From Arthrobacter sp. Leaf234 (GTDB lineage Bacteria > Actinomycetota > Actinomycetes > Actinomycetales > Micrococcaceae), in NCBI RefSeq assembly GCF_001422665.1, contig NZ_LMLU01000001.1, positions 972,752 through 1,036,751 of the forward strand: DNA of 64,000 nt, given 5' to 3'. Under the pieces are notes generated by a model. The model was not told the origin of the DNA. It saw nothing but the letters and a program-made list of their open reading frames with translations, and did not search any database. Positions 16,815-26,321 of the stretch are shown here, piece by piece; within the stretch, counting starts at the first letter, position 1, and every line of letters begins with the position of its first letter. Both the position numbers and the translations under genes were made by a program.

Positions 16815-18370
16815 ACCCGTTCCTTCTTGTCTTCGGCGGTCAGGACGGCTTCGAACTCGGCGTCGGGCCCGGGATCGCAGCCGGTGGCGCCGGACTTGTC
16901 GGCGGGGTCCAGGCGCTCCAGGAGGTTCTTGCCGAGGCGGTCGCCGTCGGGCAGTTCGATGGGGTAGACCCCCGTGAAGCAGGCGGTGCAGAGGCGCTCC
17001 CGGGGCTGCTGCGTGGCGTCGATCATGCCGTCCTCGGAGATGTACGCGAGGCTGTCGGCGCCGATCGAGGCGCTGATCTCGTCGATCGCCGCGCCGTTGG
17101 CGATCAGTTCCGCGCGCGAGGCGAAGTCGATGCCGTAGAAGCACGGCCAGCGCACGGGCGGCGAGGAGATCTTGACGTGGACCTCCGCGGCACCGGCCTC
17201 GCGGAGCATGCGGACGACGGCGCGCTGGGTGTTGCCGCGGACGATCGAGTCGTCGACGACGATGATGCGCTTGCCGCGGATGACGGACTCGAGGGCGTTG
17301 AGCTTCAGCCGGATGCCGAGCTGGCGCAGCGTCTGGCTGGGCTGGATGAAGGTGCGGCCCACGTAGGCGTTCTTCACGAAACCGTGGGCGAAGGGGATGC
17401 CGGACTCCTCGGCGAAGCCGACCGCGGCGGGGGTCCCGGACTCGGGGACGGGGATCACGATGTCTCCCGGGGCGGAGTTCTCGCGCGCCAGCTGCCGGCC
17501 CATCTCGACGCGGGACTCGTAGACCGACCGGCCCGCGATCGCGGCGTCGGGCCGCGCGAGGTAGACGTACTCGAAGACGCACCCCGCGGCGGTCGGGGTG
17601 GCGAAGCGGCTGCTGCGCACGCCGTCCTCGTCGATGGCGATGAACTCGCCGGGCTCGATCTCGCGGATGTAGCTGGCGCCGACGGTGGCGAGCGCCGCCT
17701 GCTCGGAGGCGACCACCCAGCCGCGCTCGAGCCGGCCGAGGACGAGGGGCCGGACGCCGTGGGCATCGCGCGCCGCGTACAGCGTGCCCTCGTCCATGAA
17801 GACGAAGCAGAACGCGCCGCGGATGCTCGGCAGGAGCTCCATGGCGGTCTCCTCGAGGGAGCGGCCGTCGTTCCCGCCGAGCAGCGCGGTCACCAGCGCC
17901 GTGTCGGTGGTGTTGCCCTGCGCCAGCTCGCCCGCGCGGGGCTTGCCATGACGGTCCAGCACCATCTGGTACAGCTCCGCGGAATTGGTGAGGTTGCCGT
18001 TGTGGGCGAGGGCCACGGTGCCGGCGGCGGTGGCGCCCAGGGTGGGCTGGGCATTGGCCCAGTGGGAGGATCCGGTGGTGGAGTACCGGCAGTGCCCGAC
18101 GGCGATGTGCCCGGTCAGGGTGTTCAGGGTGGACTCGTCGAAGACCTGGGACACCAGGCCCATGTCCTTGTAGACGTTGATCCGGCGGCCGTCGCTGGTC
18201 GCGATGCCCGCCGATTCCTGGCCCCGGTGCTGCAGCGCGTACAGACCGTAGTAGGTGAGTTTGGCGACCTCCTCACCGGGCGCCCAGACGCCGAAGACGC
18301 CGCAGGCATCCTGGGGTCCTTTTTCGCCGGGGAGAAGATCGTGGGAGAGTTGTCCGTCGCCGCGCACCAT
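16811..18370 (-). CDS. purF: Amidophosphoribosyltransferase
   Basis: 519 residues. It makes phosphoribosylamine from PRPP and glutamine, the first committed step of purine synthesis. The N-terminal glutaminase nucleophile is Cys23 in DACGVFGV, so a 22-residue propeptide must be removed. The PRPP-binding loop is IIVVDDSIVRGNT. Cysteines near the C-terminus (SSPPVRWPCFYG, LCTACFTGVYP) fit the Fe-S-containing class of PurF. It overlaps purM by four bases. The membrane-protein gene 59 bp upstream is probably co-transcribed. Confidence 0.96.
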   Translation of the reverse strand: MVRGDGQLSHDLLPGEKGPQDACGVFGVWAPGEEVAKLTYYGLYALQHRGQESAGIATSDGRRINVYKDMGLVSQVFDESTLNTLTGHIAVGHCRYSTTGSSHWANAQPTLGATAAGTVALAHNGNLTNSAELYQMVLDRHGKPRAGELAQGNTTDTALVTALLGGNDGRSLEETAMELLPSIRGAFCFVFMDEGTLYAARDAHGVRPLVLGRLERGWVVASEQAALATVGASYIREIEPGEFIAIDEDGVRSSRFATPTAAGCVFEYVYLARPDAAIAGRSVYESRVEMGRQLARENSAPGDIVIPVPESGTPAAVGFAEESGIPFAHGFVKNAYVGRTFIQPSQTLRQLGIRLKLNALESVIRGKRIIVVDDSIVRGNTQRAVVRMLREAGAAEVHVKISSPPVRWPCFYGIDFASRAELIANGAAIDEISASIGADSLAYISEDGMIDATQQPRERLCTACFTGVYPIELPDGDRLGKNLLERLDPADKSGATGCDPGPDAEFEAVLTAEDKKERV

Positions 18371-18429
18371 GGGCCCATTCTCTCACGGCACGCAATGGCG
18401 CCCGCGCGGTGGGAAGGGGGCGTACGGCC

Positions 18430-18888
18430 TCAGGCGCCGTCGTCGTAGGTGCGCTGGGCGCGTGCCCGTTCCGCCCGCTTGACGCTGCGGCGATCGACGA
18501 CCAGCACCAGGAGTGCCGCCAGGAGCACCCCCGGCAGGGCGAAGGCGATGGTGAAGAAGCCGAGGATCGATTCGCGCGTCAGCGTGGGATCGACCGGTCC
18601 CGTGTAGGCGACGACGAGGGCCGCCAGGAATCCGAGGATCGCCCCGACCGCCATGAAGGGCACGAACTTCGGCGCCCTGCGGACGGTCACCTCACGATAG
18701 GCGGGGGAACCGGGTGATGCGGGCGAGTCGGCCGATCCGGGCGAGGCCGTGGTACCGGATGCCCCATCGGGCTGCACGACCGGCGTCGCCTCGCGGTCGG
18801 CAGGGCTCGGCTGCCCGTCCGCCGGCACGGCACCGCGGGTCTCGGGCTGCTCTGGGGTGCCGTGCGGCGAGGGGTGCTCGGAGGTCAT
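18430..18888 (-). CDS. Conserved two-helix membrane protein
   Basis: 152 residues. The first 65 are disordered and rich in Pro, Ser and Ala. Two transmembrane helices follow (about 75-97 and 108-132), with a short basic tail. Similar small proteins often sit next to purF in Micrococcaceae as far as I recall; the function is unknown. It lies 19 nt behind the DUF2079 gene and 59 nt ahead of purF, so it probably belongs to the same transcript. Confidence 0.75.
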   Translation of the reverse strand: MTSEHPSPHGTPEQPETRGAVPADGQPSPADREATPVVQPDGASGTTASPGSADSPASPGSPAYREVTVRRAPKFVPFMAVGAILGFLAALVVAYTGPVDPTLTRESILGFFTIAFALPGVLLAALLVLVVDRRSVKRAERARAQRTYDDGA

Positions 18889-18907
18889 GCGTCAAGGCTA
18901 GCGGGCG

Positions 18908-20452
18908 TCAGCGCTGCCGCTCGACGAGCTGGTAGCCGGCCTCGTCGAAGACCGTCGTGTAGTCGGTGCCGGGATAGTGCTGCTCCGCGTGGGCCTCGGC
19001 GTCGGCCGGCCGGACGGGACCCCAGCTCCAGTCCTCGGCGTCGACGATCAGGTAGTCCGGTGCCGGGTTGGTGTTGCCGAGCCAGTACACCCGGGTGTCC
19101 GGGACGAGGTAGGCCATGAGGACCACGCCGGACTCGACCGTCGCGCCGCGGGGGATGAGGTCCATCATGCGGTGCGCCGGGTCCCAGCGCTCCGACTGCC
19201 GATAGGTGGCCGGTTCGGCGAGCACGGCGAACTTCTGCGTGGGCAGCAGGACCAGGGCGGCCGCGACGGCGCTGGGGACACCGATGAGCGCGATCGCCCG
19301 GACCCATCCGCGCCTGCTCCTGCGCAGCGTGTGCACGGCGTCGACGAGTGCCAGGAACAGGACCGGCATGAGGACGGCGCTGTAGTGCCACTCCGGCCCC
19401 CAGTAGCCCTCCTGGCCCGAGGCGAACCTCCACAGCAGGGTGGGGAGCAGGACCAGGCTCAGCGGGGACCGCAGGACCACGAAGCCACCGGCGAGGAGGA
19501 GCAGCAGGAGCGTCTCGTGCTTGGGCGCGCCGGACACGAGGTCGATGACGGCGCCGGCGGGATCGGCGATCATCCCGCCGACGTCGATCCGGTCCGAGTA
19601 GTCGTACTGGCCCGTCGCGTTCAGTGCGGGCAGGATCAGGCGAACCGAGATGATCAGCCACAGCGCACCCCAGACCGAGAGCCAGAGCCCTGCCGCCGTC
19701 CGCAATCGCCACGCGATGACGAGGCCCAGTGCGATCACCGTCAGGCCGAGATCCTCCTTCACGAAGACCAGGGCGCCGCCCCAGAGGACGGCCGGCAGCA
19801 CGCGTCGCCGCAGCAGCGCCTCGAGGCTGAGGGCGAGGAGCGGCACCGCGACGGCGATCTCGTGGAACTGGGCGGCGACGGCCGACTGCAGGCCCCAGGA
19901 CAGCGCATAGGCGACGCCCACGGCCATGCCTGCGAGGGGGGAGACGAGGCGCATGCCGGCCCGGGTGACCACGGCGACGGACAGCCCGAACAGGAGGTTC
20001 TGCACCATCAGCAGGGTGAGGCCCGACGGCGCCAGGGCGTAGGCCGGCGCGAGGAGCACGAGCAGGGGGTGGAAGTGATCGCCGAGGAGGTTGAACCCCT
20101 CGCCCTTGATCGGCACGATCGGGGCGTCGAGGCCCGCGTACGCCTTCGCGAGCTGCGTGAAGATCCCGAGATCCCACGACGGCGCGTCGAGCAGGTTCCA
20201 CTGGGTGACGGAGAAGACGCTGTAGAGGACGGCGGCGGCCAGGCCGACGAGCCAGGCTCCGGGGGGCTGGCGGCGCACGGCGGAGACGGCGGCGGTCCGG
20301 ACGCGGCGGAGCCGGTCCCGGGGGCCGCCCGCTGCCGGTGCGTTCCGTCTGGCGATCGCGCCGGTCGGCGTGGCGTGTCCTGCGGTGGACGCCGTCGTGC
20401 GCCGGTCCTGCGTGTCGGGGCCCGGGCCCCCGCCCTGCACCGGGACGTTCAT
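18908..20452 (-). CDS. DUF2079 family multi-pass membrane protein
   Basis: 514 residues with about ten transmembrane segments. The early block [19 protein letters not shown] followed by NLLGDHFHP, then [20 protein letters not shown] and [10 protein letters not shown], is the signature of DUF2079, a family resembling GT-C glycosyltransferases by topology and by its acidic loop motif. The C-terminus is a soluble domain. The start overlaps the preceding gene in an ATGA. An envelope sugar-transfer role is only inference. Confidence 0.82.
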   Translation of the reverse strand: MNVPVQGGGPGPDTQDRRTTASTAGHATPTGAIARRNAPAAGGPRDRLRRVRTAAVSAVRRQPPGAWLVGLAAAVLYSVFSVTQWNLLDAPSWDLGIFTQLAKAYAGLDAPIVPIKGEGFNLLGDHFHPLLVLLAPAYALAPSGLTLLMVQNLLFGLSVAVVTRAGMRLVSPLAGMAVGVAYALSWGLQSAVAAQFHEIAVAVPLLALSLEALLRRRVLPAVLWGGALVFVKEDLGLTVIALGLVIAWRLRTAAGLWLSVWGALWLIISVRLILPALNATGQYDYSDRIDVGGMIADPAGAVIDLVSGAPKHETLLLLLLAGGFVVLRSPLSLVLLPTLLWRFASGQEGYWGPEWHYSAVLMPVLFLALVDAVHTLRRSRRGWVRAIALIGVPSAVAAALVLLPTQKFAVLAEPATYRQSERWDPAHRMMDLIPRGATVESGVVLMAYLVPDTRVYWLGNTNPAPDYLIVDAEDWSWGPVRPADAEAHAEQHYPGTDYTTVFDEAGYQLVERQR

Positions 20453-20814
20453 GCCCGGCGCCCGAAGAGCGGCAGCCACGCGCTCAGGTCCGCGCGCTGC
20501 CCCGACGCCGCGACCTTCCCGGCGGCGACGGCCTCGGGCCAGGTGACCGTCCCGCCCACGAGGGCCAGCCAGGTGGTGGCGTCGGTCTCGACGACGTTGG
20601 GCGGGGTCCCCCGCGTGTGGCGGGGGCCGGCGACGCACTGTGTCACGCCGAACGGCGGCACGCGCACCTCGACGCTGTTGCCGGGCGCCAGCTCGGCGAG
20701 CTCCTCGAGCGTGAAGCGCACCGCCGTGGCGAGCTCCGGCCTGCCGCCGGTCCCCGCCGCAACGGAGGCGAGGGCGTCCCGTCCGTCCTCGCCCGTGATG
20801 CGTCGCCGTGCCAT
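20449..20814 (-). CDS. Sterol carrier family protein (SCP2-like)
   Basis: 121 residues. The central part, [20 protein letters not shown], then [14 protein letters not shown], and the end [20 protein letters not shown] match the actinobacterial sterol-carrier-like family that usually lies beside purine genes. Its ligand is unknown. It lies 12 nt after the asparaginase gene, and its stop overlaps the next ATG in an ATGA, so it is in the middle of the operon. Confidence 0.8.
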   Translation of the reverse strand: MARRRITGEDGRDALASVAAGTGGRPELATAVRFTLEELAELAPGNSVEVRVPPFGVTQCVAGPRHTRGTPPNVVETDATTWLALVGGTVTWPEAVAAGKVAASGQRADLSAWLPLFGRRA

Positions 20815-20826
20815 GGTCCGGGAGCC

Positions 20827-21831
20827 CTAGTCGAGGAGAGCCATGACCGGGGCCGCAAGGCGCAGGCTGCCGACGGGCCGCCCTCCACCGAAGACCGGCG
20901 GGACGACCTTCTCGAGCACCGCGCCGACCTTCTCGGCGTCGATGGCTCCCGAGGCGGCGAAGAGCGTGAGGCCCACCAGGGTTGCGGCGCGGTTGTTCCC
21001 GTCCAGGACCTTCAGGGCCAGCGATGCGCCTGTTCGCGCTCCGAGGACGAGGACTCCCTCGGCGCCGCTCTTGGCGACGACTCCGAGGTCCTCCATGACC
21101 ACGGAGTTCTCCATGCCCTCGCCGTGGACCGCCCAGGGGTAGTCGAGCATGGCTGTCGCGATCGTCGCGGCGCGGGCATCGGCGTGCTTGTCCGACGGTG
21201 CCCGGGACACCTTCCCGATCCCGCGGGCGAGCCCGGTCAGCGAGACCGCGGCCACGGGAGCGCCGCAGCCGTCCACGCCCCAGGCCGCGACGGACTCCCC
21301 GGTGTACTCCTCGATGACCGAGGCCACGGAGCGCTGGAGCGGGTGGGACGGCTCGAGGTAGGTGGAGGTGTCCCAGCCGTTCTCGGTGCAGGCCCACAGG
21401 AAGGCCGCGTGCTTGCCCGAGCAGTTGAACGCGATGCGCTGCTTGCCTTTCCCCGCACGGACGAGGTCGTTGCGGGCCTGCTCGTCCTGCGGCCAGTCCT
21501 CGGGGCACTGCAGGTGCTCCTCGGTCACCCCGGCGGCGTCGAGCATGGTGCGCACCACGTCCATGTGCTCGTTGCTCGCGACATGGCTCGCGGCGGCGAG
21601 GGCCACCTGCGGGCCACGCAGCGGGACGCCCGCCTTCATGCTCGCGAGGGCCTGGAACGGCTTGAGCGTCGACCGCGGGAAGATCGGACTGGTGATGTCC
21701 CCGAGTTCCGTCACCACGGAGCCGTCCGCAGCGAGGACGACGGCGGCACCCACGTGGCGGGATTCGATGAAGCCGTTGCGTTCGAGGACGGCGAAGTCCA
21801 CGGCGTCAGCCGTAGTGAAGGTGGAGGGCAT
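20827..21831 (-). CDS. L-asparaginase II family protein
   Basis: 334 residues of the PF06089 family, which is unrelated to E. coli AnsA/AnsB. The Ser-x-x-Lys motif FPRSTLKPFQ, then NCSGKHAAFLWA and WGVDGCGAPV, are family hallmarks. In the Rhizobium etli relative, Ser-Lys pairs and a zinc-binding Cys form the active site. It hydrolyses asparagine to aspartate and ammonia; aspartate feeds purine synthesis, which fits its place at the head of a run leading to purF and purM. I chose the ATG at 21831 (MPSTFTTADAVDF); the frame is open upstream but unlike the family. Confidence 0.87.
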   Translation of the reverse strand: MPSTFTTADAVDFAVLERNGFIESRHVGAAVVLAADGSVVTELGDITSPIFPRSTLKPFQALASMKAGVPLRGPQVALAAASHVASNEHMDVVRTMLDAAGVTEEHLQCPEDWPQDEQARNDLVRAGKGKQRIAFNCSGKHAAFLWACTENGWDTSTYLEPSHPLQRSVASVIEEYTGESVAAWGVDGCGAPVAAVSLTGLARGIGKVSRAPSDKHADARAATIATAMLDYPWAVHGEGMENSVVMEDLGVVAKSGAEGVLVLGARTGASLALKVLDGNNRAATLVGLTLFAASGAIDAEKVGAVLEKVVPPVFGGGRPVGSLRLAAPVMALLD

Positions 21832-21884
21832 GATCCCAGTATTCCCTATCGCTCCGGCCGGTCGGCCGAGTCCGGCGGGGCGAA

Positions 21885-21924
21885 CTGCGCCCACCGGAGG
21901 GAACGGTTCATCCGGTGGGCGCAG
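21885..21924 (-). terminator. Terminator of the molybdopterin oxidoreductase gene
   Basis: A perfect 14-bp stem, CTGCGCCCACCGGA (21885-21898) with its complement at 21911-21924, and a 12-nt loop. It lies between two minus-strand genes, so the asparaginase operon should have its own start. Confidence 0.65.
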
Positions 21925-21968
21925 ATCGTGTGGAGCGACGTGCTCCTGGCTCATGGGTGCCGGGTGGC

Positions 21969-23666
21969 CTAGGTGACGGTGAACTGGACCGACTGCCATC
22001 CGGACGCGCCGTTCGGTACCGTGTCCGCCCGTTCTTCGGTCTGCAGGCCGTCCACCGCGTCCGTGGCACGCGCCTTGACGGTGTGCAGCCCCGATTCGAG
22101 CGTGAGTTCGTGCGACCACTGCCGCCAGGTGTCCACCGACGCCTCGGCAGCGAGGGTGACTTCCTCCCAGGCGCCGTTGTCGACGGACACCTCGACCTTC
22201 GTGATCCCCCGCTGCTGGGACCAGGCGACACCACCGATCATGACGGTGCCGGCCTCGAAGGAGGCGAAGGACTGCGGGACCTCAACGCGCGCCATGGTCT
22301 TGATGGGTCCCATCTCGGACCAGCCGCGGTCGGTCCAGTAGGCCGTCCGGTCCGCGAAGCGCGTGACCTCGAGGTCGACGACCCACTTGGTCGCCGAGAC
22401 GTAGCCGTAGAGGCCGGGGACCACCATGCGGACGGGGAAGCCGTGTTCCACGGGCAGGGGCTCGCCGTTCATGGCGACGGCCAGCATGGCGTCGCGGTCG
22501 TCCTGGAGCACGGGCAGGGGAGTGGAGGCACTGAAGCCGTCGGAACTGGTGGAGAGCACCATGTCCGCGCCGTCGAGCGGCCTGGCCCGGGCGAGGACCT
22601 CACGGAGCGGGTAGCCGAGCCACTTCGCGTTGCCGGCGAGATAGCCGCCCACAGGATTCGACACGCAGGTGAGGGTGACATGGCGCTCGATCAGGTCGGC
22701 GTCGAGGAGGTCCTGGAACGTGAGCTCGAACTCCTCCTCCACCATGCCGTGCACGCGGAGCACCCAGTCGTCGGTGGTCAGCTGGGGCACGCTCAACGCG
22801 GTGTCGATCCGGTAGAAGTCGCCGTTCGGGGTGACGAAGGGTGTCACGCCCTCCACGGGTGACTGGACACCGGCCGGAAGTGCGGGTGCGGCGCTCGCGG
22901 GTGCGGGGAACTGCAGCCCGTCCCGAACGGCGGCGATGTTGTTGCGTGCGCCGGAGAGCAGCCGTCCGCCGCCGGCCGCCGCAGCGGCGATCACCGCGGT
23001 GATGCCGGCTGCGGCGAAGAAGCCGCGGCGCGACGTGCTGCCGGCCGTGCCACCGGCCGTGGGCCGTGCCGCGGTCGCGACGGAACCCCGGGCGCCGTCG
23101 TGCTCGGACGAGACCTCGCGGGCCTCCGTCACGGTGACGCCATCGCCCCGCGAGGAGCCCCGGGTGTCGGTCCCGGCCACGTCGGCCCTGCCCGTCGGGG
23201 TGGCGGGAGCAGCGGCGTGGCGGAGCCGGGCGATCAGCCAGCGGAGCGCCAGCAGGCCCGCGGCCGTGCCGACCAGCGTGGGGACGGCATCCGGGAGCGA
23301 GGCTCCGGCCCGGGTGAGGACGCACGCGATGATGATCGCGCCCATGAGGGCCACGCCGGCGACCCCGAGGGCCCACCTGCGGAAGGCGAGGATACCGAGC
23401 ACCGCCGCCAGCACCGTGATGGTGACGCCCATGCCGACCAGCAGCGCCAGCTTGTCGTTGGTGCCGAAGGTCTCGATCGCGAAATCCTTCATCCACGGCG
23501 GCGTGAAGTCGATGAAGGTGGACCCCATCGCGATGACGGGAGTGGCGCTGGCCCGGAAGAAGGCTCCGACGAGCTCGGCGACACCGAGCACCACGCCGGC
23601 CGCGATGATGCCGGCAAGCGCGGCGAGGAGGGAGAGGCCGCGGCGGGGCTTGGTGGAGTTGCTCAT
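21969..23666 (-). CDS. Membrane-anchored molybdopterin-dependent oxidoreductase
   Basis: 565 residues. Four transmembrane helices lie at about 11-35, 68-92, 98-118 and 125-145. A polar linker and a fifth hydrophobic segment (about 212-232) follow, then an extracytoplasmic sulfite-oxidase-type Moco domain (about 270-460) and an immunoglobulin-like dimer domain (about 465-565). The Moco-ligating residue is Cys334 in HVTLTCVSNPVGG. Homologues are annotated as YedY/sulfite oxidase-like; the substrate is not known. The enzyme is unusual in carrying its own membrane anchor. It is divergent from purD. Confidence 0.9.
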   Translation of the reverse strand: MSNSTKPRRGLSLLAALAGIIAAGVVLGVAELVGAFFRASATPVIAMGSTFIDFTPPWMKDFAIETFGTNDKLALLVGMGVTITVLAAVLGILAFRRWALGVAGVALMGAIIIACVLTRAGASLPDAVPTLVGTAAGLLALRWLIARLRHAAAPATPTGRADVAGTDTRGSSRGDGVTVTEAREVSSEHDGARGSVATAARPTAGGTAGSTSRRGFFAAAGITAVIAAAAAGGGRLLSGARNNIAAVRDGLQFPAPASAAPALPAGVQSPVEGVTPFVTPNGDFYRIDTALSVPQLTTDDWVLRVHGMVEEEFELTFQDLLDADLIERHVTLTCVSNPVGGYLAGNAKWLGYPLREVLARARPLDGADMVLSTSSDGFSASTPLPVLQDDRDAMLAVAMNGEPLPVEHGFPVRMVVPGLYGYVSATKWVVDLEVTRFADRTAYWTDRGWSEMGPIKTMARVEVPQSFASFEAGTVMIGGVAWSQQRGITKVEVSVDNGAWEEVTLAAEASVDTWRQWSHELTLESGLHTVKARATDAVDGLQTEERADTVPNGASGWQSVQFTVT

Positions 23667-23756
23667 GTGAAGTATTCGGAGAGGGCGCTGGACAGTATGG
23701 GTAGGCGGGCCTCCCGTAACAGGGGCGACCCAGTGGGTGGGCCCGGACGCCTCCAG

Positions 23757-23771
23757 TACGCTGTCCTACTG
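23757..23771 (+). promoter_or_regulatory. -10 element of a probably leaderless purD transcript
   Basis: TACGCT (23757-23762) lies 8 nt before the purD GTG, and no Shine-Dalgarno sequence is visible. This spacing fits a transcript that starts at or next to the start codon, a common arrangement in actinobacteria. Confidence 0.45.
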
Positions 23772-25063
23772 TGAAGGTTCTAGTGCTGGGCCCCGGCGGC
23801 CGCGAACATGCCATCGTCCGGGCCTTGCTGGCCGATCCGTTCGTCCGCGAGGTGCATGCGGCTCCCGGCAACGCGGGGATCGCGGCGGACGTGCCCACGC
23901 ACGACGTCGATGCCGGCTCGCCGGGAGTCGTCGTCGACCTGGCCCGCTCGCTCGGGTCGGACCTCGTGGTGATCGGGCCGGAGGCGCCGCTGGCGGCCGG
24001 GGTGGCCGATGCACTGCTCGACGCCGGCATCCCCGTCTTCGGGCCCACGAGGGCCGCGGCACAGCTCGAGGCGTCGAAGGCCTTCGCGAAGCAGGTCATG
24101 GCCGCTGCCGGCGTCCCCACCGCCATGGCTCGAGTCGCCGCGACCGACGAGGAGGCCGGCGAGGCGCTCTGCACGTTCGGTGCCCCCTACGTGGTGAAGG
24201 ACGACGGCCTCGCCGCCGGCAAGGGGGTCGTGGTCACCGACGACCTCGACGAGGCCCGCGCCCACGCGTCCGAGTGCTTCCGTGCAGGCGGCACCGTGGT
24301 CATCGAGGAGTACCTCGACGGCCCCGAGGTGTCCCTGTTCGTCCTCTCCGACGGCCGGACCGTCGTCCCGCTCGCTCCGGCGCAGGACTTCAAACGCATC
24401 AACGACGGCGACCAGGGCCCGAACACGGGTGGCATGGGTGCCTACTCGCCCCTGGAATGGGTGCCGGCCGGTCTCGTCGACGAGGTCCTGACGCGCGTGG
24501 CGCAGCCGGTCATCGACGAGATGGCGCACCGCGGCACGCCCTTCGCGGGTGTCCTCTACGTGGGGCTGGCCCTGACCTCGCGCGGCATGCGCGTGATCGA
24601 GTTCAACGCGCGGTTCGGTGACCCCGAGACACAGGCCGTCCTCGCCCGGCTCACCACGCCGCTCGGCGGGGTGCTGCTCGCCGCGGCGAAGGGGACCCTC
24701 GACCAGATCGACCCCCTGAACTGGTCGCCGAAGACCGCTGTCGCCGTGGTCCTCGCGTCGGAGAACTACCCGGACACCCCGGTGACCGGTCGCCGCGTCC
24801 GCGGGCTGCGGAAGGCCGCGAAGGTCGACGGCGCCCACGTGCTCCACGCCGGCACGGCGGAGCGGGACGGCAAGGTGGTGAGCTCCGGGGGCCGTGTACT
24901 CGCCGTCGTCGGACTCGGGGACTCCCTCGAGGACGCGCGCTCCACCGCCTACGAAGGACTCGCACTGATCGATCTCGAGGGCGGGCAGTACCGGACGGAC
25001 ATCGCGCTGAAGGCGGCGCGCGCCGAGGTGTCCGTCACCGGACCGGCGGCGGCGACCGCATGA
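23771..25063 (+). CDS. purD: Phosphoribosylamine-glycine ligase (GAR synthetase)
   Basis: 430 residues from a GTG start. It joins phosphoribosylamine to glycine using ATP, the second purine step. The N-terminus VLVLGPGGREHAIVRAL is typical. ATP-grasp motifs include PYVVKDDGLAAGKGVVV, GPEVSLFVLSDG and GDQGPNTGGMGAYSP, and the metal-binding part is VIEFNARFGDPETQ. Its stop overlaps the purC start in an ATGA. Its substrate is made by PurF, whose gene lies in the operon to the left. Confidence 0.97.
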   Translation: MKVLVLGPGGREHAIVRALLADPFVREVHAAPGNAGIAADVPTHDVDAGSPGVVVDLARSLGSDLVVIGPEAPLAAGVADALLDAGIPVFGPTRAAAQLEASKAFAKQVMAAAGVPTAMARVAATDEEAGEALCTFGAPYVVKDDGLAAGKGVVVTDDLDEARAHASECFRAGGTVVIEEYLDGPEVSLFVLSDGRTVVPLAPAQDFKRINDGDQGPNTGGMGAYSPLEWVPAGLVDEVLTRVAQPVIDEMAHRGTPFAGVLYVGLALTSRGMRVIEFNARFGDPETQAVLARLTTPLGGVLLAAAKGTLDQIDPLNWSPKTAVAVVLASENYPDTPVTGRRVRGLRKAAKVDGAHVLHAGTAERDGKVVSSGGRVLAVVGLGDSLEDARSTAYEGLALIDLEGGQYRTDIALKAARAEVSVTGPAAATA

Positions 25064-25959
25064 GCACCTTCGCCCCCGCGCACCCCGAGCTCCCGGGCTG
25101 GAGGCACGTCTACTCGGGCAAGGTCCGGGACCTGTACGAGCCCGAGGACGGGCGCGACGACGTCGTCCTGGTGGTCGCGAGCGACCGCATCAGCGCGTAC
25201 GACCACGTGCTCGCCACGGAGATCCCCGACAAGGGCCGCGTGCTGACGCAGCTGAGCCTCTGGTGGTTCGAGCGGCTCGCGGGGATCCCGAACCATGTCA
25301 TCGCGTCCGACGCCGCCGGGGGAGTGCCCGCCGCGGTCGAGGGGCGGGCCATGATCTGCCGGAAGCTCGCCATGTACCCCATCGAGTGCATCGCGCGCGG
25401 CTACCTCACCGGCAGCGGCCTGCTGGAGTACCGGGCGTCCGGGACGGTGTGCTCGCTGCCGCTGCCCGACGGCCTCGTGGACGGCTCGCGCCTGGAACCC
25501 GCGCTCTTCACACCGTCGGCGAAGGCCGAGGTGGGGGAGCACGACGAGAACATCACGTACGACGCCGTCGTCATGACCGTGGGTGACGACGCCGCGGCCG
25601 AGCTCCGGACCCTGACGCTCGGGATCTACACGCGGGCCGAGACGATCGCACGGGAGCGGGGGATCATCCTCGCGGACACGAAGGTGGAGTTCGGCCTGGA
25701 CCCGGCCACCGGCGCCATCACCCTCGGCGACGAGGTCCTGACCCCCGATTCCTCGCGCTTCTGGGACGCTGCCCTGTACGCGCCCGGGCAGGCGCAGCCC
25801 TCGTTCGACAAGCAGTTCGTCCGCGACTGGCTGACGTCCGACGACGCCGCCTGGGACCGCTCCGGTGAGCCGCCCGCACTGCCCGCGGACGTCGTCGAGC
25901 GCACACGCGCCCGCTACATCGAGGCGTACGAGCGCCTGACGGGCCGCACGTTCGCCTGA
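25060..25959 (+). CDS. purC: Phosphoribosylaminoimidazole-succinocarboxamide synthase
   Basis: 299 residues. SAICAR synthetase adds aspartate to CAIR with ATP. YSGKVRDLYE near the N-terminus, VVASDRISAYDHVL, YPIECIARGYLTGSGL and ADTKVEFGLDP, then LTPDSSRFWDA are all conserved. It is translationally coupled to purD by ATGA. The length fits actinobacterial PurC. Confidence 0.97.
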   Translation: MSTFAPAHPELPGWRHVYSGKVRDLYEPEDGRDDVVLVVASDRISAYDHVLATEIPDKGRVLTQLSLWWFERLAGIPNHVIASDAAGGVPAAVEGRAMICRKLAMYPIECIARGYLTGSGLLEYRASGTVCSLPLPDGLVDGSRLEPALFTPSAKAEVGEHDENITYDAVVMTVGDDAAAELRTLTLGIYTRAETIARERGIILADTKVEFGLDPATGAITLGDEVLTPDSSRFWDAALYAPGQAQPSFDKQFVRDWLTSDDAAWDRSGEPPALPADVVERTRARYIEAYERLTGRTFA

Positions 25960-26321
25960 GGCTCCTGACGGCGTCGGGCTCCGCGCCGGCTCTCCCCGGG
26001 CGACGCGCGCCGTCGTTCACGCTTCTTCCGGCTCCGTGCTGCCCAGGACGGCGTGCCGGTCAACGACACGCCCTCCACCCGCCGAGAGGTGTGGACGAGC
26101 GTCCGATCGTTGATGGGTCCGGGATGGTTCCCGGGGACGATGGCCGTGACCCGAGCGTTATGGGTGAGGACCGGCCACAGTTCCAGGACTGCGCCGGCGC
26201 CGGCGGCCGTCCCGGCCGTGGTACACGATGATGGCCGTCCACCGGACGGCCAGGACCCAGTCGACACAGCGCGGTGCGGTGCACCCCATGGTCCGCCCGC
26301 GCAGAACCATCGAGGAGCACC
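25960..26321. other. Intergenic region after purC
   Basis: No convincing gene lies in these 362 bases. Two dyads are visible: a weak one with arms GACGGCG (25967-25973) and CGCCGTC (26008-26014), and a clean one, TGGCCGTCC (26232-26240) with GGACGGCCA (26244-26252) around ACC. Either may end the purDC transcript, or the second may sit in the leader of the next gene. Confidence 0.5.

Noticed and set aside
26232..26252. 9-bp hairpin before the secreted protein gene as a riboswitch
   Set aside because: It is a simple stem-loop without any recognisable aptamer; more likely a terminator.
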